From Enterococcus sp. ZJ1622 (GTDB lineage Bacteria > Bacillota > Bacilli > Lactobacillales > Enterococcaceae): a stretch of DNA of 64,000 nt. Below are positions 17,950-27,490 of the stretch, piece after piece. How positions within the stretch are numbered: the stretch's first letter is position 1; each line of letters opens with the position of its first letter. A program made the position numbers and the translations under genes. The notes under the pieces were generated by a model that ran no database searches, was not told the origin of the DNA, and saw only the letters and a list, made by a program, of their open reading frames with translations. The stretch is taken from the NCBI RefSeq assembly GCF_011038845.1, contig NZ_JAAKDW010000003.1, forward strand, positions 124,001-188,000, in the 5' to 3' direction.

Positions 17950-19773
17950 TTGGACTACTTAAAAAGGTTATTAGTAGGTAAGCCTTTAAAATCTGCTGAA
18001 AACGATGAGCACAAATTGACGAGATTTGCTGCTCTTGCGTTATTGTCTTCTGATGCGTTATCGTCCATTGCATACGGAACGGAACAGATCGTTGTCGTGC
18101 TAGTTGCTTTGTCAGCTGCCGCTATCTGGTATTCTTTGCCTATTGCAGCATTTGTTATTATTTTATTGATTTCTTTGACGTTATCGTATCGCCAGATCAT
18201 CCATGCTTATCCTCATGGCGGTGGCGCCTATGTCGTAAGTAGTGAGAATCTAGGAAAAAATGCAGGTCTGATCTCTGGTGGCTCACTCCTGATCGATTAT
18301 ATGCTGACTGTTGCTGTATCTGTATCAGCCGGAGCAGAAGCGATCACTTCAGCGATACCTGCTCTTTATGGGCATCAAGTGGCCATCTCGGTGACGATCG
18401 TGATACTCTTGATGATGCTGAATCTCAGAGGATTGAGGGAATCTGCTTCTTTTCTGCTCTTTCCGGTGTATACGTTCATCCTCGTGATCTCGATGCTGAT
18501 CGTTGTCGGTTTGTTCAACATTGTCACTGGTGCGGTGCCACTGCATGCGACGGCTCTTCCAGGAGCTGCGGTCCCAGGGGTCTCGATCGCGCTGATCTTG
18601 CGGGCGTTCTCCTCGGGTTCTTCTTCTTTGACAGGGGTCGAAGCGATCAGTAATGCGGTGCCGTTCTTCAAGAAACCGCGCGCTAAAAATGCTGCGGCAA
18701 CATTGACGATGATGGCAGTTATCTTAGGGTTCTTCTTCGTTGGTATCACTTTTATCAATTACTGGTACGGAATCGTTCCAGAAAAAGAAGTGACAGTATT
18801 AGCACAAATCGGTCAAGCAGTCTTCGGACACGGGATCTTGTATTATATCCTGCAATTTGCCACGGCATTGATCTTGGCAGTCGCAGCCAATACCGGGTTT
18901 TCTGCATTCCCAGTGCTTGCTTACAATTTGGCAAAAGACAAATTCATGCCGCACATGTATCAGGATCGCGGCGATCGTTTAGGCTATTCGAACGGGATCA
19001 TCACATTGGCATTAGGTTCGATCGTCTTGCTGTTTATTTTCCATGGCTCGACGGAACGATTGATTCCACTTTATTCGATCGGCGTATTTATCCCATTTGC
19101 TTTGTCTCAAACAGGGATGGTCGTCAAATGGAAAAAAGAAGGGAAAAACTGGCTTGGAAAATCCATTGCCAATATCACAGGTGCCTTTATCTCCTATGCG
19201 ATCATCGTGATTTTGTTCATCTATCGTTTAGGCGATATCTGGCCATTCTTCATCATCATGCCGATCGTGATGTTCATCTTTTACAAGATCCACGATCACT
19301 ATAAGAAAGTGGCTGAACAGCTTCGTCTGGAAAAAGATGCGAAACTACATGATTTTGACGGAAATACTGTACTTGTTTTAGTCGGTAATGTGACGCGGGT
19401 CAATATCGGCGCGTTGAATTATGCGCGTTCGATCGGCGATTATGTCGTAGCGATGCATGTTTCATTGGATGAGGATGTCGAGAAGGAAAAAGAAATCGAA
19501 GCAGAGTTCAAGAAACATTTCCCTGATGTTCGTTTTTCTGTTGTCCACTCATCTTATCGCTCAATCGAAAATCCGATTATCCGCTATGTGGATATCGTCA
19601 GCAAGAATGCAGCGAAGCAAAACTATACGACGACTGTTTTGATCCCGCAATTCGTACCAAACCGCAGATGGCAGAATATCCTGCATAACCAAACAAGTTT
19701 GCGGCTTCGATTACGGCTTTCTTGGCGGGAAAATATCGTCATCAGTACGTATAGCTACCATTTGAAGAAATAG
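17950..19773 (+). CDS. kimA: KimA-type potassium importer (APC superfamily)
   Basis: 607-residue APC-superfamily permease closely resembling Bacillus KimA (YdaO), a high-affinity K+/H+ symporter inhibited by cyclic di-AMP. The N terminus MDYLKRLLVGKPLKSAE, then ALLSSDALSSIAYGTEQI, SYRQIIHAYPHGGGAYVVS and NLRGLRESAS, align with KimA from memory. About 12 transmembrane helices are followed by a soluble C-terminal domain of roughly 150 residues that starts near LRLEKDAKLHDFDGNTV. TTG start at 17950 after AAGGAG. It is monogenic with its own promoter and a bidirectional terminator downstream. Substrate assignment is by family; older annotations call it an amino acid permease. Confidence 0.85.
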   Translation: MDYLKRLLVGKPLKSAENDEHKLTRFAALALLSSDALSSIAYGTEQIVVVLVALSAAAIWYSLPIAAFVIILLISLTLSYRQIIHAYPHGGGAYVVSSENLGKNAGLISGGSLLIDYMLTVAVSVSAGAEAITSAIPALYGHQVAISVTIVILLMMLNLRGLRESASFLLFPVYTFILVISMLIVVGLFNIVTGAVPLHATALPGAAVPGVSIALILRAFSSGSSSLTGVEAISNAVPFFKKPRAKNAAATLTMMAVILGFFFVGITFINYWYGIVPEKEVTVLAQIGQAVFGHGILYYILQFATALILAVAANTGFSAFPVLAYNLAKDKFMPHMYQDRGDRLGYSNGIITLALGSIVLLFIFHGSTERLIPLYSIGVFIPFALSQTGMVVKWKKEGKNWLGKSIANITGAFISYAIIVILFIYRLGDIWPFFIIMPIVMFIFYKIHDHYKKVAEQLRLEKDAKLHDFDGNTVLVLVGNVTRVNIGALNYARSIGDYVVAMHVSLDEDVEKEKEIEAEFKKHFPDVRFSVVHSSYRSIENPIIRYVDIVSKNAAKQNYTTTVLIPQFVPNRRWQNILHNQTSLRLRLRLSWRENIVISTYSYHLKK

Positions 19774-19781
19774 AACCAATA

Positions 19782-19821
19782 AGAGAAGCTGTGACAAGAC
19801 TTTTGTCACAGCTTCTCTTTC
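19782..19821. terminator. Bidirectional terminator between kimA and the GH18-side array
   Basis: AGAGAAGCTGTGACAA pairs perfectly with TTGTCACAGCTTCTCT over 16 bp, with T-runs on both sides. It carries the recurrent TGACAA/TTGTCA core and directly abuts the CGAATAAACGGTGTTCC end of the repeat array. Confidence 0.9.
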
Positions 19822-19824
19822 GAA

Positions 19825-20428
19825 TAAACGGTGTTCCAACTGCTGACCTTCGATATTAGCTCATAAAAATGCAAAATATGGGGAGCTATTTTACATTTTT
19901 TCTCTCTAATACTCAGGTCAAAACGCAGTTGTCACAACCTCTGATTCACGGTGTCCCCCTGCCAACTCCTCGGGCACAAGTCACAATATTCATCAAACAT
20001 GAGAAGCTGTTTGTTGAAATTGTTCCTTGTGCCTCAGAGTTAAACGGCAGGCTCACGACCTCTCTAAACGGTGTTCCAACTGCTGCTTCTCGGCAATAAG
20101 TTCACTGCACAAGAAAATATGAGAAGCTATTTTCTGTTCAGTGTCCTTATTCCTTAAAGCAGAACGCAGTTGTCACAACCTCTCCACTAAATGGTGTTCA
20201 AAAGCTTGCATCTTCGGTAATAAGTCCAGCCAAACGAAAAATATGGAGAACTATTTTTGTTTGGCTGTTCTTATTACTTGATGCAGGGCAACTTTTTCAC
20301 AACCTCTGATTCACGGTGTTCCAGAAGTAGCTTCTTCGAAAATAAGCCGAAATTCCACAAAAATTTGAAAAGCAATTTTCGTCAATCCCTTCTTATTTCT
20401 TGAAGCTGCCCACTTCTTTCACGACCTC
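19825..20428 (-). repeat. EFAR-like array, five units D-C-B-A-E
   Basis: The longest leftward array lies 3' of the GH18 gene. Read on the minus strand: D 20428-20307, C 20306-20183, B 20182-20063, A 20062-19942, E 19941-19825. Each of the five units is 117-124 bp, begins with GAGGTTGTGA or GAGGTCGTGA, has its own pair of complementary arms, a central AATAGCTnCCCATATTTT-like loop and an ACACCGTTTA-type end. Each type occurs once. Arms of C: GCATCAAGTAATAAG with TTATTACCGAAGATGC. The array ends at the terminator beside kimA. No gene lies in this 687-base gap. Confidence 0.9.
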
Positions 20429-20460
20429 TTTTTAATTGTTCTCAAATGCTCATCCAGCAA

Positions 20461-21384
20461 TTACCTGACGGATGGAATAGATGGAGTATAGATCGTCTTT
20501 TGCTCGTAAAGTGCTTGGGTGATACCAGAAAGGAAATCTGCCGAGTTAGAAGCTTTCAGATTGTACATCAAAAAGATCCCATAATTCTCTTCTAACGTCC
20601 GTTTTGCAAATTGGACACTCTGGGCTTTATTCTGATCCACCTCAACCGCAGCAGCGCTCAAACGTGTTGTATCCATTCCAGGGAATTCAGGCGCACTCCA
20701 CGTTCCGTAGTATGGATTCCAAGCGTAGTCGACATTTTTCGATACGCGATCGTCGAATCTGGAATTTTCAGCAGCTGGTCCAATGTTATAGAGGGTGATC
20801 AGTTTGTCATCGCCTAGACGTCCACGTAAAGCCTGCAGAAGCCAGATAAAAGACTGGTCATTCGGCATCGGTGTCTCATTTTTTCCGTATTCCGCATATT
20901 CATCATCGAAGTCGATCCCATCTAACCCATATTTCTCTACGACTTGCGCCAGTTCTGCAGCAAAAGCATCTGCGTTTTCATAGCTTTCGAAGTTGGCGAA
21001 TCCTGCACCTTGATGATTCCCTAAAATCGACAGAAGGACTTTTGTCCCGCGTGCTTGTAATGGCTGTATCTGTTCCTCTTTGTCATTCAATGTTCGTTCG
21101 ACTTGTTCATTCAGATAGAGATATGGCTTTTTTGTTTCCGAGTTATAATTGATATTTGCGGCGAAAATGATGCCTATATCGATTGCTGGTTTGTTTGAGC
21201 CTTCTAAAGTATACTTGCCGATATTATTAAACTCGTTATCATTCACCTCGACATACATGACCGTCTTTGGCACTGTTCTTTGTACATCTGCATTGCCTTT
21301 TACTGAAAACCCCAATAAACCAACGCCAAATAACAATAAGAACGCAAATGCTGGCAACCATAAAGCTGTACCCTGTTTTTTCAT
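20461..21384 (-). CDS. Secreted GH18 endo-beta-N-acetylglucosaminidase
   Basis: 307-residue glycoside hydrolase family 18 enzyme of the EndoH-like endoglycosidase group, which cuts between the two core GlcNAc residues of N-glycans. The catalytic DxxDxDxE motif is seen as DGIDFDDE at 155-162, with Glu162 as acid/base. An N-terminal signal peptide (MKKQ, then a hydrophobic stretch to about residue 33) predicts secretion. There are no chitin-binding or anchor domains. The size fits the small enterococcal EfEndo18A-type enzymes. ATG at 21384 after GGAGG; an upstream in-frame start has no ribosome site. Its own promoter overlaps a CcpA-like site. Likely role: release of high-mannose glycans from host glycoproteins. 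Confidence 0.9.
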   Translation of the reverse strand: MKKQGTALWLPAFAFLLLFGVGLLGFSVKGNADVQRTVPKTVMYVEVNDNEFNNIGKYTLEGSNKPAIDIGIIFAANINYNSETKKPYLYLNEQVERTLNDKEEQIQPLQARGTKVLLSILGNHQGAGFANFESYENADAFAAELAQVVEKYGLDGIDFDDEYAEYGKNETPMPNDQSFIWLLQALRGRLGDDKLITLYNIGPAAENSRFDDRVSKNVDYAWNPYYGTWSAPEFPGMDTTRLSAAAVEVDQNKAQSVQFAKRTLEENYGIFLMYNLKASNSADFLSGITQALYEQKTIYTPSIPSVR

Positions 21385-21421
21385 AAAAAAACCTCCTCCT
21401 GAATTCAATAGTTGGAATTTT

Positions 21422-21469
21422 AGAAAACGCTTCCTTTTTTATGATATCGATTATTGTGGTATCTGGCAA
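21422..21469 (-). promoter_or_regulatory. Promoter of the GH18 gene with cre-like site
   Basis: On the minus strand TTGCCA (21469-21464), 17 bp, TATCAT (21446-21441). Immediately downstream, over the expected start of transcription, lies AGAAAACGCTTCCT (21422-21435, plus strand), which shares the AAAACGCTT core of a CcpA cre site but has three mismatches at outer positions. Repression by CcpA in good sugars is a reasonable inference. Confidence 0.6.
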
Positions 21470-21555
21470 GGAGTTTTTTCGAGAAATGACTATCCATGTT
21501 TCTTGGAGACGAGGAAAGTGCTGATCGGAGTAGAGAAGAAGAGGAGAGTTAGGTA

Positions 21556-21617
21556 CAAAAAACTAAGACTAGAAAATGGAATCAGCTGCCACTTCATCCA
21601 TCACTAATCTTAGTCGT
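21556..21617 (-). terminator. Terminator of the osmoprotectant ABC operon
   Basis: Read leftward, ACTAAGATTAG pairs with CTAGTCTTAGT (one mismatch) around a longer loop, followed by TTTTTTG. It separates the ABC operon from the GH18 gene. Confidence 0.75.
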
Positions 21618-21636
21618 TTTTCTTTACTTGTATGGT

Positions 21637-22305
21637 TTATTCCAATTGAGATTTCTTTGATGCAGGATCAAGTCTTCGTTCCAATATACCTAGTACCCAG
21701 TCAGTGATGATCGCCATCAATGCGGTGGGCAGAGCACCTGCCAGAATGATCGAAGTCCCGTCTGTCGCATTTGTTCCGCGGATGATGATATCACCAAGTC
21801 CTCCTGCACCGACAAAAGCGCCAATCGCAGTGATTCCGATCGCAACGACCAGAGCATTTCGTATACCAGCCATGATGACGGAAACAGAAAGAGGCAGTTC
21901 GACCATGAATAACCGTTGTTTGGCGGTCATGCCCATTCCTTTCCCGACATCTAAGATATTTTTGTCGACTTGGATCATCCCAGTATACGTGTTCTTGATG
22001 ATCGGCAGGAGTGAATACAAGAAGACAGTGACGATCACGACATTGACACCAAGCCCTAGACCAATCATCAAAATCGAGATCATGGCAAGAGAAGGGATCG
22101 TTTGGATAATATTGGCAAAGCGGATCACCCAATCAGCTAGTTTTCGCTTGCGTGAGACCAAGATACCAACAGGGATGCCTACGATCGCTGCAAGTAGAAC
22201 GCCATAGATTGAAATCAGAAAGTGTCGGATAAACTGGGCGAAGACATAAGCGCCGTTTTCTTGGAAATAATAGAAAAACTGTTGGAATACATTCATTTTA
22301 TCCAT
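21637..22305 (-). CDS. opuCD: Osmoprotectant ABC transporter permease (OpuCD/OpuBD type)
   Basis: 222-residue inner-membrane permease with about five helices and the binding-protein-dependent transport (EAA-type) loop, GKGMGMTAKQRLFMVELPLS, that contacts the ATPase. The opening [20 protein letters not shown] and the C-terminal GGLGDIIIRG are typical of quaternary-amine permeases. ATG 22305 has GAAGGAAG upstream and overlaps the end of the binding-protein gene by 8 bp, so translation is coupled. Last gene of a four-gene operon (ATPase, permease, binding protein, permease). Confidence 0.88.
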   Translation of the reverse strand: MDKMNVFQQFFYYFQENGAYVFAQFIRHFLISIYGVLLAAIVGIPVGILVSRKRKLADWVIRFANIIQTIPSLAMISILMIGLGLGVNVVIVTVFLYSLLPIIKNTYTGMIQVDKNILDVGKGMGMTAKQRLFMVELPLSVSVIMAGIRNALVVAIGITAIGAFVGAGGLGDIIIRGTNATDGTSIILAGALPTALMAIITDWVLGILERRLDPASKKSQLE

Positions 22306-23230
22306 GAGCTTCACTTCCTTCAAAATAATGGTGTTCTTTCAAGAAACGTTCAGCAACGACAGAAGGTTCCACCAGATTGTTGTCTGCTTCGTAGTTCAGC
22401 TGCTGCATCTCTTCTGTAGTGATCGTATTCCCTAATTTATTCAGTGCTTCTTTCAGTCGCGGTGTGTCTTCGAGTATTTTATTATCGACAACTGGCGCAG
22501 CATCATAGGGCGGAAAGAACTGTAGATCATCTTCCAACATCACTAGGTCATAGCTTGCGATACGGCCATCTGTCGAATAGCCTAAGACGATATCCATTTT
22601 GCCTGCTTCCACTGCATCATAGACTAATCCGATCTGCATGGGCAAAATCGAATCAAAGGAGAAACCATAAGTTACTTGGAAACCGTCATAACCATCGCCT
22701 TTTCGATTGATCCAGGAAGTATCGACACCGGCAACTAGCTTGTCCGCGACATTTTTCAAGTCACTGACTTTTTTCAGATGGTATTTCTCTGCGGTATCTT
22801 TTCTTACAAGGAAGACATACGTATTTTCAAAGCCATAAGAAGGGAACCATGTTTGATCGTATCTTTTCTCAAACTCTCGGGTCACGATATCAAAGGCTTT
22901 CTTCGGATCTTTTTCAGGAGGAAGATTCAGTGTAGTCGTCAAATCAGTTCCTGTGTAACGAGCAGCTGAGATCGATGCATCGCCGTTCATCATTGCCTGA
23001 TGATTGATCGTCGTTGTCGCTAGATTGTTGATGATCGCTGTGTTCTTATCTGTATAATGCTCCACCATACCGGCTACAAGACTGGCTAAGATCTGTGCTT
23101 CGGATGTGATCCCTCCTGTGATGGAGATCGTGTCTTCATCCGTGTTGCTTGCAAGACCAGGGAAGGAACAGCTGGCGAGGAAGAAGACAGTGAAGAATAG
23201 GATCATCGTATGTTTAAGGATTCGTTTCAT
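22298..23230 (-). CDS. opuCC: Osmoprotectant-binding lipoprotein (OpuCC type)
   Basis: 310-residue extracellular binding protein anchored as a lipoprotein: signal ending FFLASC with the lipobox cysteine at residue 21. The body is of the OpuAC/ProX fold used for glycine betaine, carnitine or choline; [19 protein letters not shown] is the family N-terminal segment. The stop overlaps the downstream permease start, and its own start overlaps the upstream permease stop by 4 bp. The precise ligand cannot be read from sequence by eye. Confidence 0.88.
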   Translation of the reverse strand: MKRILKHTMILFFTVFFLASCSFPGLASNTDEDTISITGGITSEAQILASLVAGMVEHYTDKNTAIINNLATTTINHQAMMNGDASISAARYTGTDLTTTLNLPPEKDPKKAFDIVTREFEKRYDQTWFPSYGFENTYVFLVRKDTAEKYHLKKVSDLKNVADKLVAGVDTSWINRKGDGYDGFQVTYGFSFDSILPMQIGLVYDAVEAGKMDIVLGYSTDGRIASYDLVMLEDDLQFFPPYDAAPVVDNKILEDTPRLKEALNKLGNTITTEEMQQLNYEADNNLVEPSVVAERFLKEHHYFEGSEAHG

Positions 23231-23868
23231 TCGTCATTCTCCTCTCTAAGGGCGATCGGTGTCAGGTATTTTTCTAAGAGACCTAATAGCCAATCAGCTA
23301 AAAGCGCTAAGATAGTGACGGGGATCGTTCCAGCAAAGATCAGGTCAGGCTGATAGTTGTTCAGACCACTGAAAATCAAATCTCCAAGTCCGCCAGCACC
23401 GATGTAAGAGGCTAAAGTTGCCCATGCAATGACGTAGACTGCTGCCAAGCGTATACCTGCCATGATCGTTGGCATGGCGATCGGAAGTTCGACCGAGGTG
23501 ATGGATTGATAATTCGTCATACCCATTCCTTTTGCTACATCTCGATAGTTCCAATCGACATTTTTCATGCCGATATAGGTATTACGCAGAATCGGCAACA
23601 ATGAATAGATAAATAAAGCAATGATTGCAGGTGTTTTCCCTACACCGAACAGTGGGATCATCAGAGCGAGCAAAGCAAGAGAAGGGACAGTCTGCAAGGC
23701 ACTCGTGATGCCAATCACGATGTTCGCGACTTTTGAAAAACGGGTCAGGAGCACACCGAGAGGAACAGCCACAAGGATCCCTAGAACTAAAGCGATACTT
23801 GAAATATAAATATGTTCAAGACTTTTGGAAAGTATCTCGGAGCCGTGCTGATTAAAAAATGCTTGCAT
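23227..23868 (-). CDS. opuCB: Osmoprotectant ABC transporter permease (OpuCB type)
   Basis: 213-residue permease with about five transmembrane helices and the ATPase-coupling loop [20 protein letters not shown], homologous to the second permease of the operon. Start ATG 23868, 3 bp after the ATPase stop codon. Together the two permeases would form the heterodimeric channel. Confidence 0.88.
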   Translation of the reverse strand: MQAFFNQHGSEILSKSLEHIYISSIALVLGILVAVPLGVLLTRFSKVANIVIGITSALQTVPSLALLALMIPLFGVGKTPAIIALFIYSLLPILRNTYIGMKNVDWNYRDVAKGMGMTNYQSITSVELPIAMPTIMAGIRLAAVYVIAWATLASYIGAGGLGDLIFSGLNNYQPDLIFAGTIPVTILALLADWLLGLLEKYLTPIALREENDE

Positions 23869-23871
23869 CAG

Positions 23872-25047
23872 TTATCCCTCCTTTGCTTCGTCAGAGTCTG
23901 CAGAGCCGATCGCTTCAGTGATGGAATGGTCTTCTCCCCAGATCACGTCATAGACGATATCGACAAGGGAAGCACGTGTCAAGATGCCAACTACTTTGTT
24001 TTGCTCGTTGACGACAGGCACATATTTCAATCCGCGTTTCAAGATCCGCTGCAATGTATCACGAAGATAGGCGGACTCTTTGACGTAAAAGACATCTTTA
24101 TTGAGGATATCGCCTACACTAGAGACTTTCCCACGTTTTTTATTCAGCGTCTCGACGTCGATAAATCCTTTGAGTACATTCGAGTTATCTGTTACAAGTA
24201 GCGTATCGACACGTTTTTCTCTCATGAGGCTGATCGCTTCTTGTAGGGATTTTTCCGGTGTGATCGTGATCGCTTTATTCAGCATCACTTCGCCTACACG
24301 AGTCGTGTCTGGTTTTGCCTGCAAGAGACGATCTTCACCGATCAGCTCTTCTACGAAATCGTTTGCAGGATGACGCAGGATATTTTCCGGCGTATCGAAT
24401 TGGATCACACGTCCTTCACTCATGATTGCGATTCGACTAGCAAGTTTGATCGCTTCGTCCATATCGTGGGTAACGAAGACGATGGTTTTACCAAGTCGTT
24501 CTTGCAAATCTTTGACCAGATCCTGAAGTGAATCGCGAGTGATGGGGTCAAGGGCACCAAATGGTTCATCCATCAGTATGATATCTTGGTTGGCTGCCAA
24601 GGCACGCACGACACCGATCCGTTGCTGCTGACCGCCTGAGAGTTCGTGGGGATATCGGTCCAACATTTCACGAGGAAGTTCGACCAGATCGATCATTTTT
24701 TCTGCTGTTTTATTTCGCTCTTCCTGGCTGACTTTCAATAATTTCTGGACAAGGGTGATATTTTCGCGGATAGTCATGTGAGGCATGAGGCCGATGCTTT
24801 GGATCACGTAGCCGATTTGTCGTCGTAATTCAACGGGATTGATCTCTTGGATGGATTTTCCATCGATCAGGATTTTTCCTTTGGTCGGGTCAGTCATTCG
24901 GTTGATCATCCGCATCGTCGTGGTTTTTCCGCTGCCACTCGTACCGATAAAACAGATGAATTCGCCTTTTTCAAATGATAGATTGACGTCTTCGACAGCG
25001 ATTTTTCCGCCTTTGTAAATCTTTGAGACATTCTGGAATTCAATCAT
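23872..25047 (-). CDS. opuCA: Osmoprotectant ABC transporter ATPase with CBS domains (OpuCA type)
   Basis: 391-residue cytoplasmic ATPase. The ABC domain holds Walker A GTSGSGKTT, signature LSGGQQQR and Walker B IILMDEPFGALD in the first 235 residues. Two CBS domains follow at the C terminus (about 255-375), which in OpuA/OpuC-type transporters sense ionic strength or cyclic di-AMP. A link to cyclic di-AMP would parallel the KimA gene nearby; both are solute-balance proteins. ATG 25047 follows GAGGTGG; seven more codons upstream have no suitable ribosome site. Confidence 0.92.
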   Translation of the reverse strand: MIEFQNVSKIYKGGKIAVEDVNLSFEKGEFICFIGTSGSGKTTTMRMINRMTDPTKGKILIDGKSIQEINPVELRRQIGYVIQSIGLMPHMTIRENITLVQKLLKVSQEERNKTAEKMIDLVELPREMLDRYPHELSGGQQQRIGVVRALAANQDIILMDEPFGALDPITRDSLQDLVKDLQERLGKTIVFVTHDMDEAIKLASRIAIMSEGRVIQFDTPENILRHPANDFVEELIGEDRLLQAKPDTTRVGEVMLNKAITITPEKSLQEAISLMREKRVDTLLVTDNSNVLKGFIDVETLNKKRGKVSSVGDILNKDVFYVKESAYLRDTLQRILKRGLKYVPVVNEQNKVVGILTRASLVDIVYDVIWGEDHSITEAIGSADSDEAKEG

Positions 25048-25202
25048 GGTGCCACCTCTTCTTTTCATTTTCAGTGAAGATTCTCCTACTACTAGTATGC
25101 CTAAAAGAACGCCAGATTACAAATGAGGAATATTTTTGCAGCTATTCTGCATGTTTGTATTGAAGTAAAAGGGAGAAGCCAAGGAAAATCAGTCGCCGTT
25201 TT

Positions 25203-25232
25203 TTGCCAATACAGCACGAAAAATGGTAGAAT
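25203..25232 (+). promoter_or_regulatory. Promoter of queA
   Basis: TTGCCA at 25203-25208 and TAGAAT at 25227-25232, spacer 18 bp, placing the start of transcription about 25 bp before the start codon. Confidence 0.7.
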
Positions 25233-25264
25233 GATTGAGCACATGATAGAAAGTGAGTGACGAT

Positions 25265-26296
25265 ATGTTAACAACAGAAGATTTTGATTTCGACTTGCCA
25301 GAAGAACTGATCGCTCAAACGCCATTGAAAGATCGCGACCAGTCACGCTTGCTTGTCTTGAATCGTGAAACAGGAGAAATGGAAGATAGACATTTCCATG
25401 ACATTATCGATGAGTTGAATCCAGGCGATGCACTGGTGATGAACAATACACGCGTTTTGCCCGCACGTTTGTATGGGGAAAAACCAGAAACAGGTGCCCA
25501 TCTAGAGGTATTGCTTCTAACGAATACAGAAGGCGATACATGGGAAACCCTGATCAAACCAGCAAAACGTGCCAAAGTCGGTACACGGATCTCATTTGGT
25601 GACGGACGTCTGCAAGCTGTTGTCAAAGAAGAGCTGGAACATGGCGGACGGATCATCGAGTTTGAATATGACGGTATATTCTTAGAGATTCTTGAATCAT
25701 TAGGGGAAATGCCTTTGCCGCCGTATATCAAAGAACGTTTGGAAGATCCAGATCGTTACCAGACAGTCTATGCAAAAGAAAATGGTTCGGCAGCTGCACC
25801 AACTGCTGGTTTGCATTTTACAGAAGGATTGCTGAAAGAAATCGAAGCAAAAGGCGTTGAACTTGTGTATCTGACACTCCACGTAGGGTTAGGTACATTC
25901 CGTCCTGTCAGCGTAGATAAAATCGAAGAGCACCATATGCACAGTGAATTTTATCGTTTGACGGAGGAAGCCGCTGACCGTTTGAACCAAGTACGTAAAA
26001 ATGGCGGGAAGATCGTTGCAGTCGGAACAACTTCGATCAGAACATTAGAAACGATCGGAACGAAATTTAACGGAGAGATCAAAGCCGATAGCGGCTGGAC
26101 AGATATTTTCATCACACCTGGCTATCAATTCAAAGTAGTTGAAGCTTTCTCGACGAATTTCCATTTGCCAAAATCGACCTTAGTGATGCTGGTCAGTGCC
26201 TTTGCAGGCAGAGAACTGACGTTGTCTGCGTACCAGCATGCGATCGAGGAGCGTTACCGGTTCTTTAGCTTTGGTGATGCGATGTTTGTGAAATAA
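25265..26296 (+). CDS. queA: S-adenosylmethionine:tRNA ribosyltransferase-isomerase
   Basis: 343-residue enzyme that transfers the ribosyl group of SAM to preQ1 at the wobble position of tRNA(Tyr/His/Asn/Asp) to give epoxyqueuosine. The full-length match to Bacillus QueA from memory includes [15 protein letters not shown] at the N terminus, [34 protein letters not shown] and [18 protein letters not shown] 25265 chosen because QueA proteins begin there; a GTG four codons upstream is possible. tgt, its pathway partner and usual neighbour, is about 29.6 kb downstream. Confidence 0.95.
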   Translation: MLTTEDFDFDLPEELIAQTPLKDRDQSRLLVLNRETGEMEDRHFHDIIDELNPGDALVMNNTRVLPARLYGEKPETGAHLEVLLLTNTEGDTWETLIKPAKRAKVGTRISFGDGRLQAVVKEELEHGGRIIEFEYDGIFLEILESLGEMPLPPYIKERLEDPDRYQTVYAKENGSAAAPTAGLHFTEGLLKEIEAKGVELVYLTLHVGLGTFRPVSVDKIEEHHMHSEFYRLTEEAADRLNQVRKNGGKIVAVGTTSIRTLETIGTKFNGEIKADSGWTDIFITPGYQFKVVEAFSTNFHLPKSTLVMLVSAFAGRELTLSAYQHAIEERYRFFSFGDAMFVK

Positions 26297-26310
26297 AGGA
26301 TAGATATAAA

Positions 26311-26919
26311 GAGGTTGTGAAAAAGCTGCCTTGCATCAAGTAATAAGAACAGCCAAACAAAAATAGATCTTCATATTTTTTGTTTGGTTGGGTTTATTAC
26401 CGCAGATGCAAGCTTTTGAACACCGGTAACTAGAGGTTGTGACAACTGTGTTTTGACCTGAGTATTAGAGAGGAAAAATGTAAAATAGCTCCCTATATTT
26501 TGCATTTTTATGAGCTAATATCGAAGGTCAGCAGATGGAACACCGTGAACCAGAGGTTGTGAGCCTGCCGTTTAACTCTGAGGCACAAGGAACAATTTCA
26601 ACAAACAGCTTTTCATGTTTGATGAATATTGTGACTTGTGCCCGAAGAGTTGGGAGGAGAACACCGTTTAGTGAAGAGGTTGTGACAGAAGTGGGCAGCT
26701 TCAAGCAATAAGAAGGAATTTACGGAAATCGCTTTTCAAATTTTTGTGGAATTTCGGCTTATTTTCGAAGAAGTTACTTCTTGAACACTGTGTGTGAGGT
26801 TGTGACAACTGCGTTCTGCTTTAAGGAATAAGGACACTGAACAGAAAATAGCTTCCCATATTTTCTTGTGCAGTGAACTTATTGCCGAGAAGCAGCAGGT
26901 GGAACACCGTTTATTCGGA
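26311..26919 (+). repeat. EFAR-like array, five units C-E-A-D-B
   Basis: Array 3' of queA, same strand: C 26311-26432, E 26433-26552, A 26553-26675, D 26676-26795, B 26796-26919. The same five types as in the kimA/GH18 array, again each once but in a different order. The last unit ends AACACCGTTTATTCGG, adjoining a terminator. Arms of E: GACCTGAGTATTAG with CTAATATCGAAGGTC. Arms of D: GCTTCAAGCAATAAG with CTTATTTTCGAAGAAG. The stems are long (about 30-45 bp with interruptions) and would fold as RNA in the queA transcript. Confidence 0.9.
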
Positions 26920-26925
26920 AAAAGA

Positions 26926-26957
26926 AAAAGCCGAGCTCTCGATTAGCTCGGCTTTCT
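26926..26957 (+). terminator. Terminator after the queA array
   Basis: AAAGCCGAGCT pairs with AGCTCGGCTTT over 11 bp with a 7-base loop; T-rich on the 3' side. Confidence 0.85.
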
Positions 26958-27004
26958 TGTATCTCGGAAGGAATCAAATAAACAGAAATGAGTGTAACTT
27001 TCCA

Positions 27005-27304
27005 TCATACATGTAAAGTACGTTGTTGAATTTCTTCTTGATAAACAAAAAATCTTGTTTTCGTTACATCTTCAACAGTTGAAACATCTCTCGTTTCGTA
27101 TTCAATTTTCAGACGTTTACGTTATTCAATTGTTACGTATCGTTTTACTTCTTGTCTTGGATGTTGATTGATCCAAACAGCCATACGCATTCACTATTTA
27201 TAAGGGTGTACTCCACACGCATGTCTAGGTGAAACTTGTACTTCTAACAACTTTGTTTGCTTATTCTGATCTATCGAGAAATTCTTCTGCTTATTTGATG
27301 GTAT
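27005..27304 (-). pseudogene. Decayed 99-codon gene, single frame, three stops
   Basis: Reading leftward from an AAGGAGG site, one continuous frame runs from ATA (27304-27302, where ATG is expected) to TGA at 27005. It is interrupted only by stops at codons 37 and 38 (TAG TGA) and 61 (TAA). Between stops it reads as plausible protein: LLEVQVSPRHACGVHPYK, then MRMAVWINQHPRQEVKRY and YVTIE, then RKRLKIEYETRDVSTVEDV and KTRFFVYQEEIQQRTLHV. There is no frameshift. All four lesions are explained by G:C to A:T transitions (ATG to ATA, CAG to TAG, CGA to TGA, CAA to TAA). I do not recognise the family. The promoter upstream is intact. Confidence 0.6.
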
Positions 27305-27323
27305 CCTCCTTCCTTACACTCAT

Positions 27324-27352
27324 AATATAGCATGGATTGGTAGCGTTTTCAA
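27324..27352 (-). promoter_or_regulatory. Intact promoter with cre site before the decayed gene
   Basis: Minus strand: TTGAAA (27352-27347), 17-bp spacer, TATATT (27329-27324). The sequence TGAAAACGCTACCA (27351-27338 on the minus strand) overlaps the -35 and fits the CcpA cre consensus at all but one informative position. A functional-looking, catabolite-controlled promoter thus remains in front of a dead gene. Confidence 0.65.
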
Positions 27353-27413
27353 ATAGAAAGACTTCGATTTTTACCTTTTCTTAAACAAAGTGTGTGCCAA
27401 ATAGGGTAATTGT

Positions 27414-27443
27414 TTGAAGTAATTAAAAAAAGCGTGTTATAGT
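27414..27443 (+). promoter_or_regulatory. Promoter of the P-type ATPase
   Basis: TTGAAG at 27414-27419 and TATAGT at 27438-27443, spacer 18 bp; about 40 bp before the ribosome site. Confidence 0.65.
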
Positions 27444-27490
27444 AAAATAAGTACCTTTTTTTGTGTGTACAATTTTGAAGGAGGAATAGG

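Noticed and set aside
19869-20099. Open frame inside the kimA/GH18 repeat array
   Set aside because: It is made of repeat units E, A and B read through; the same units at other loci are not open in this frame.
19825-26919. CRISPR array
   Set aside because: Units are about 120 bp, palindromic, of several types and without unique spacers; no cas genes are present.
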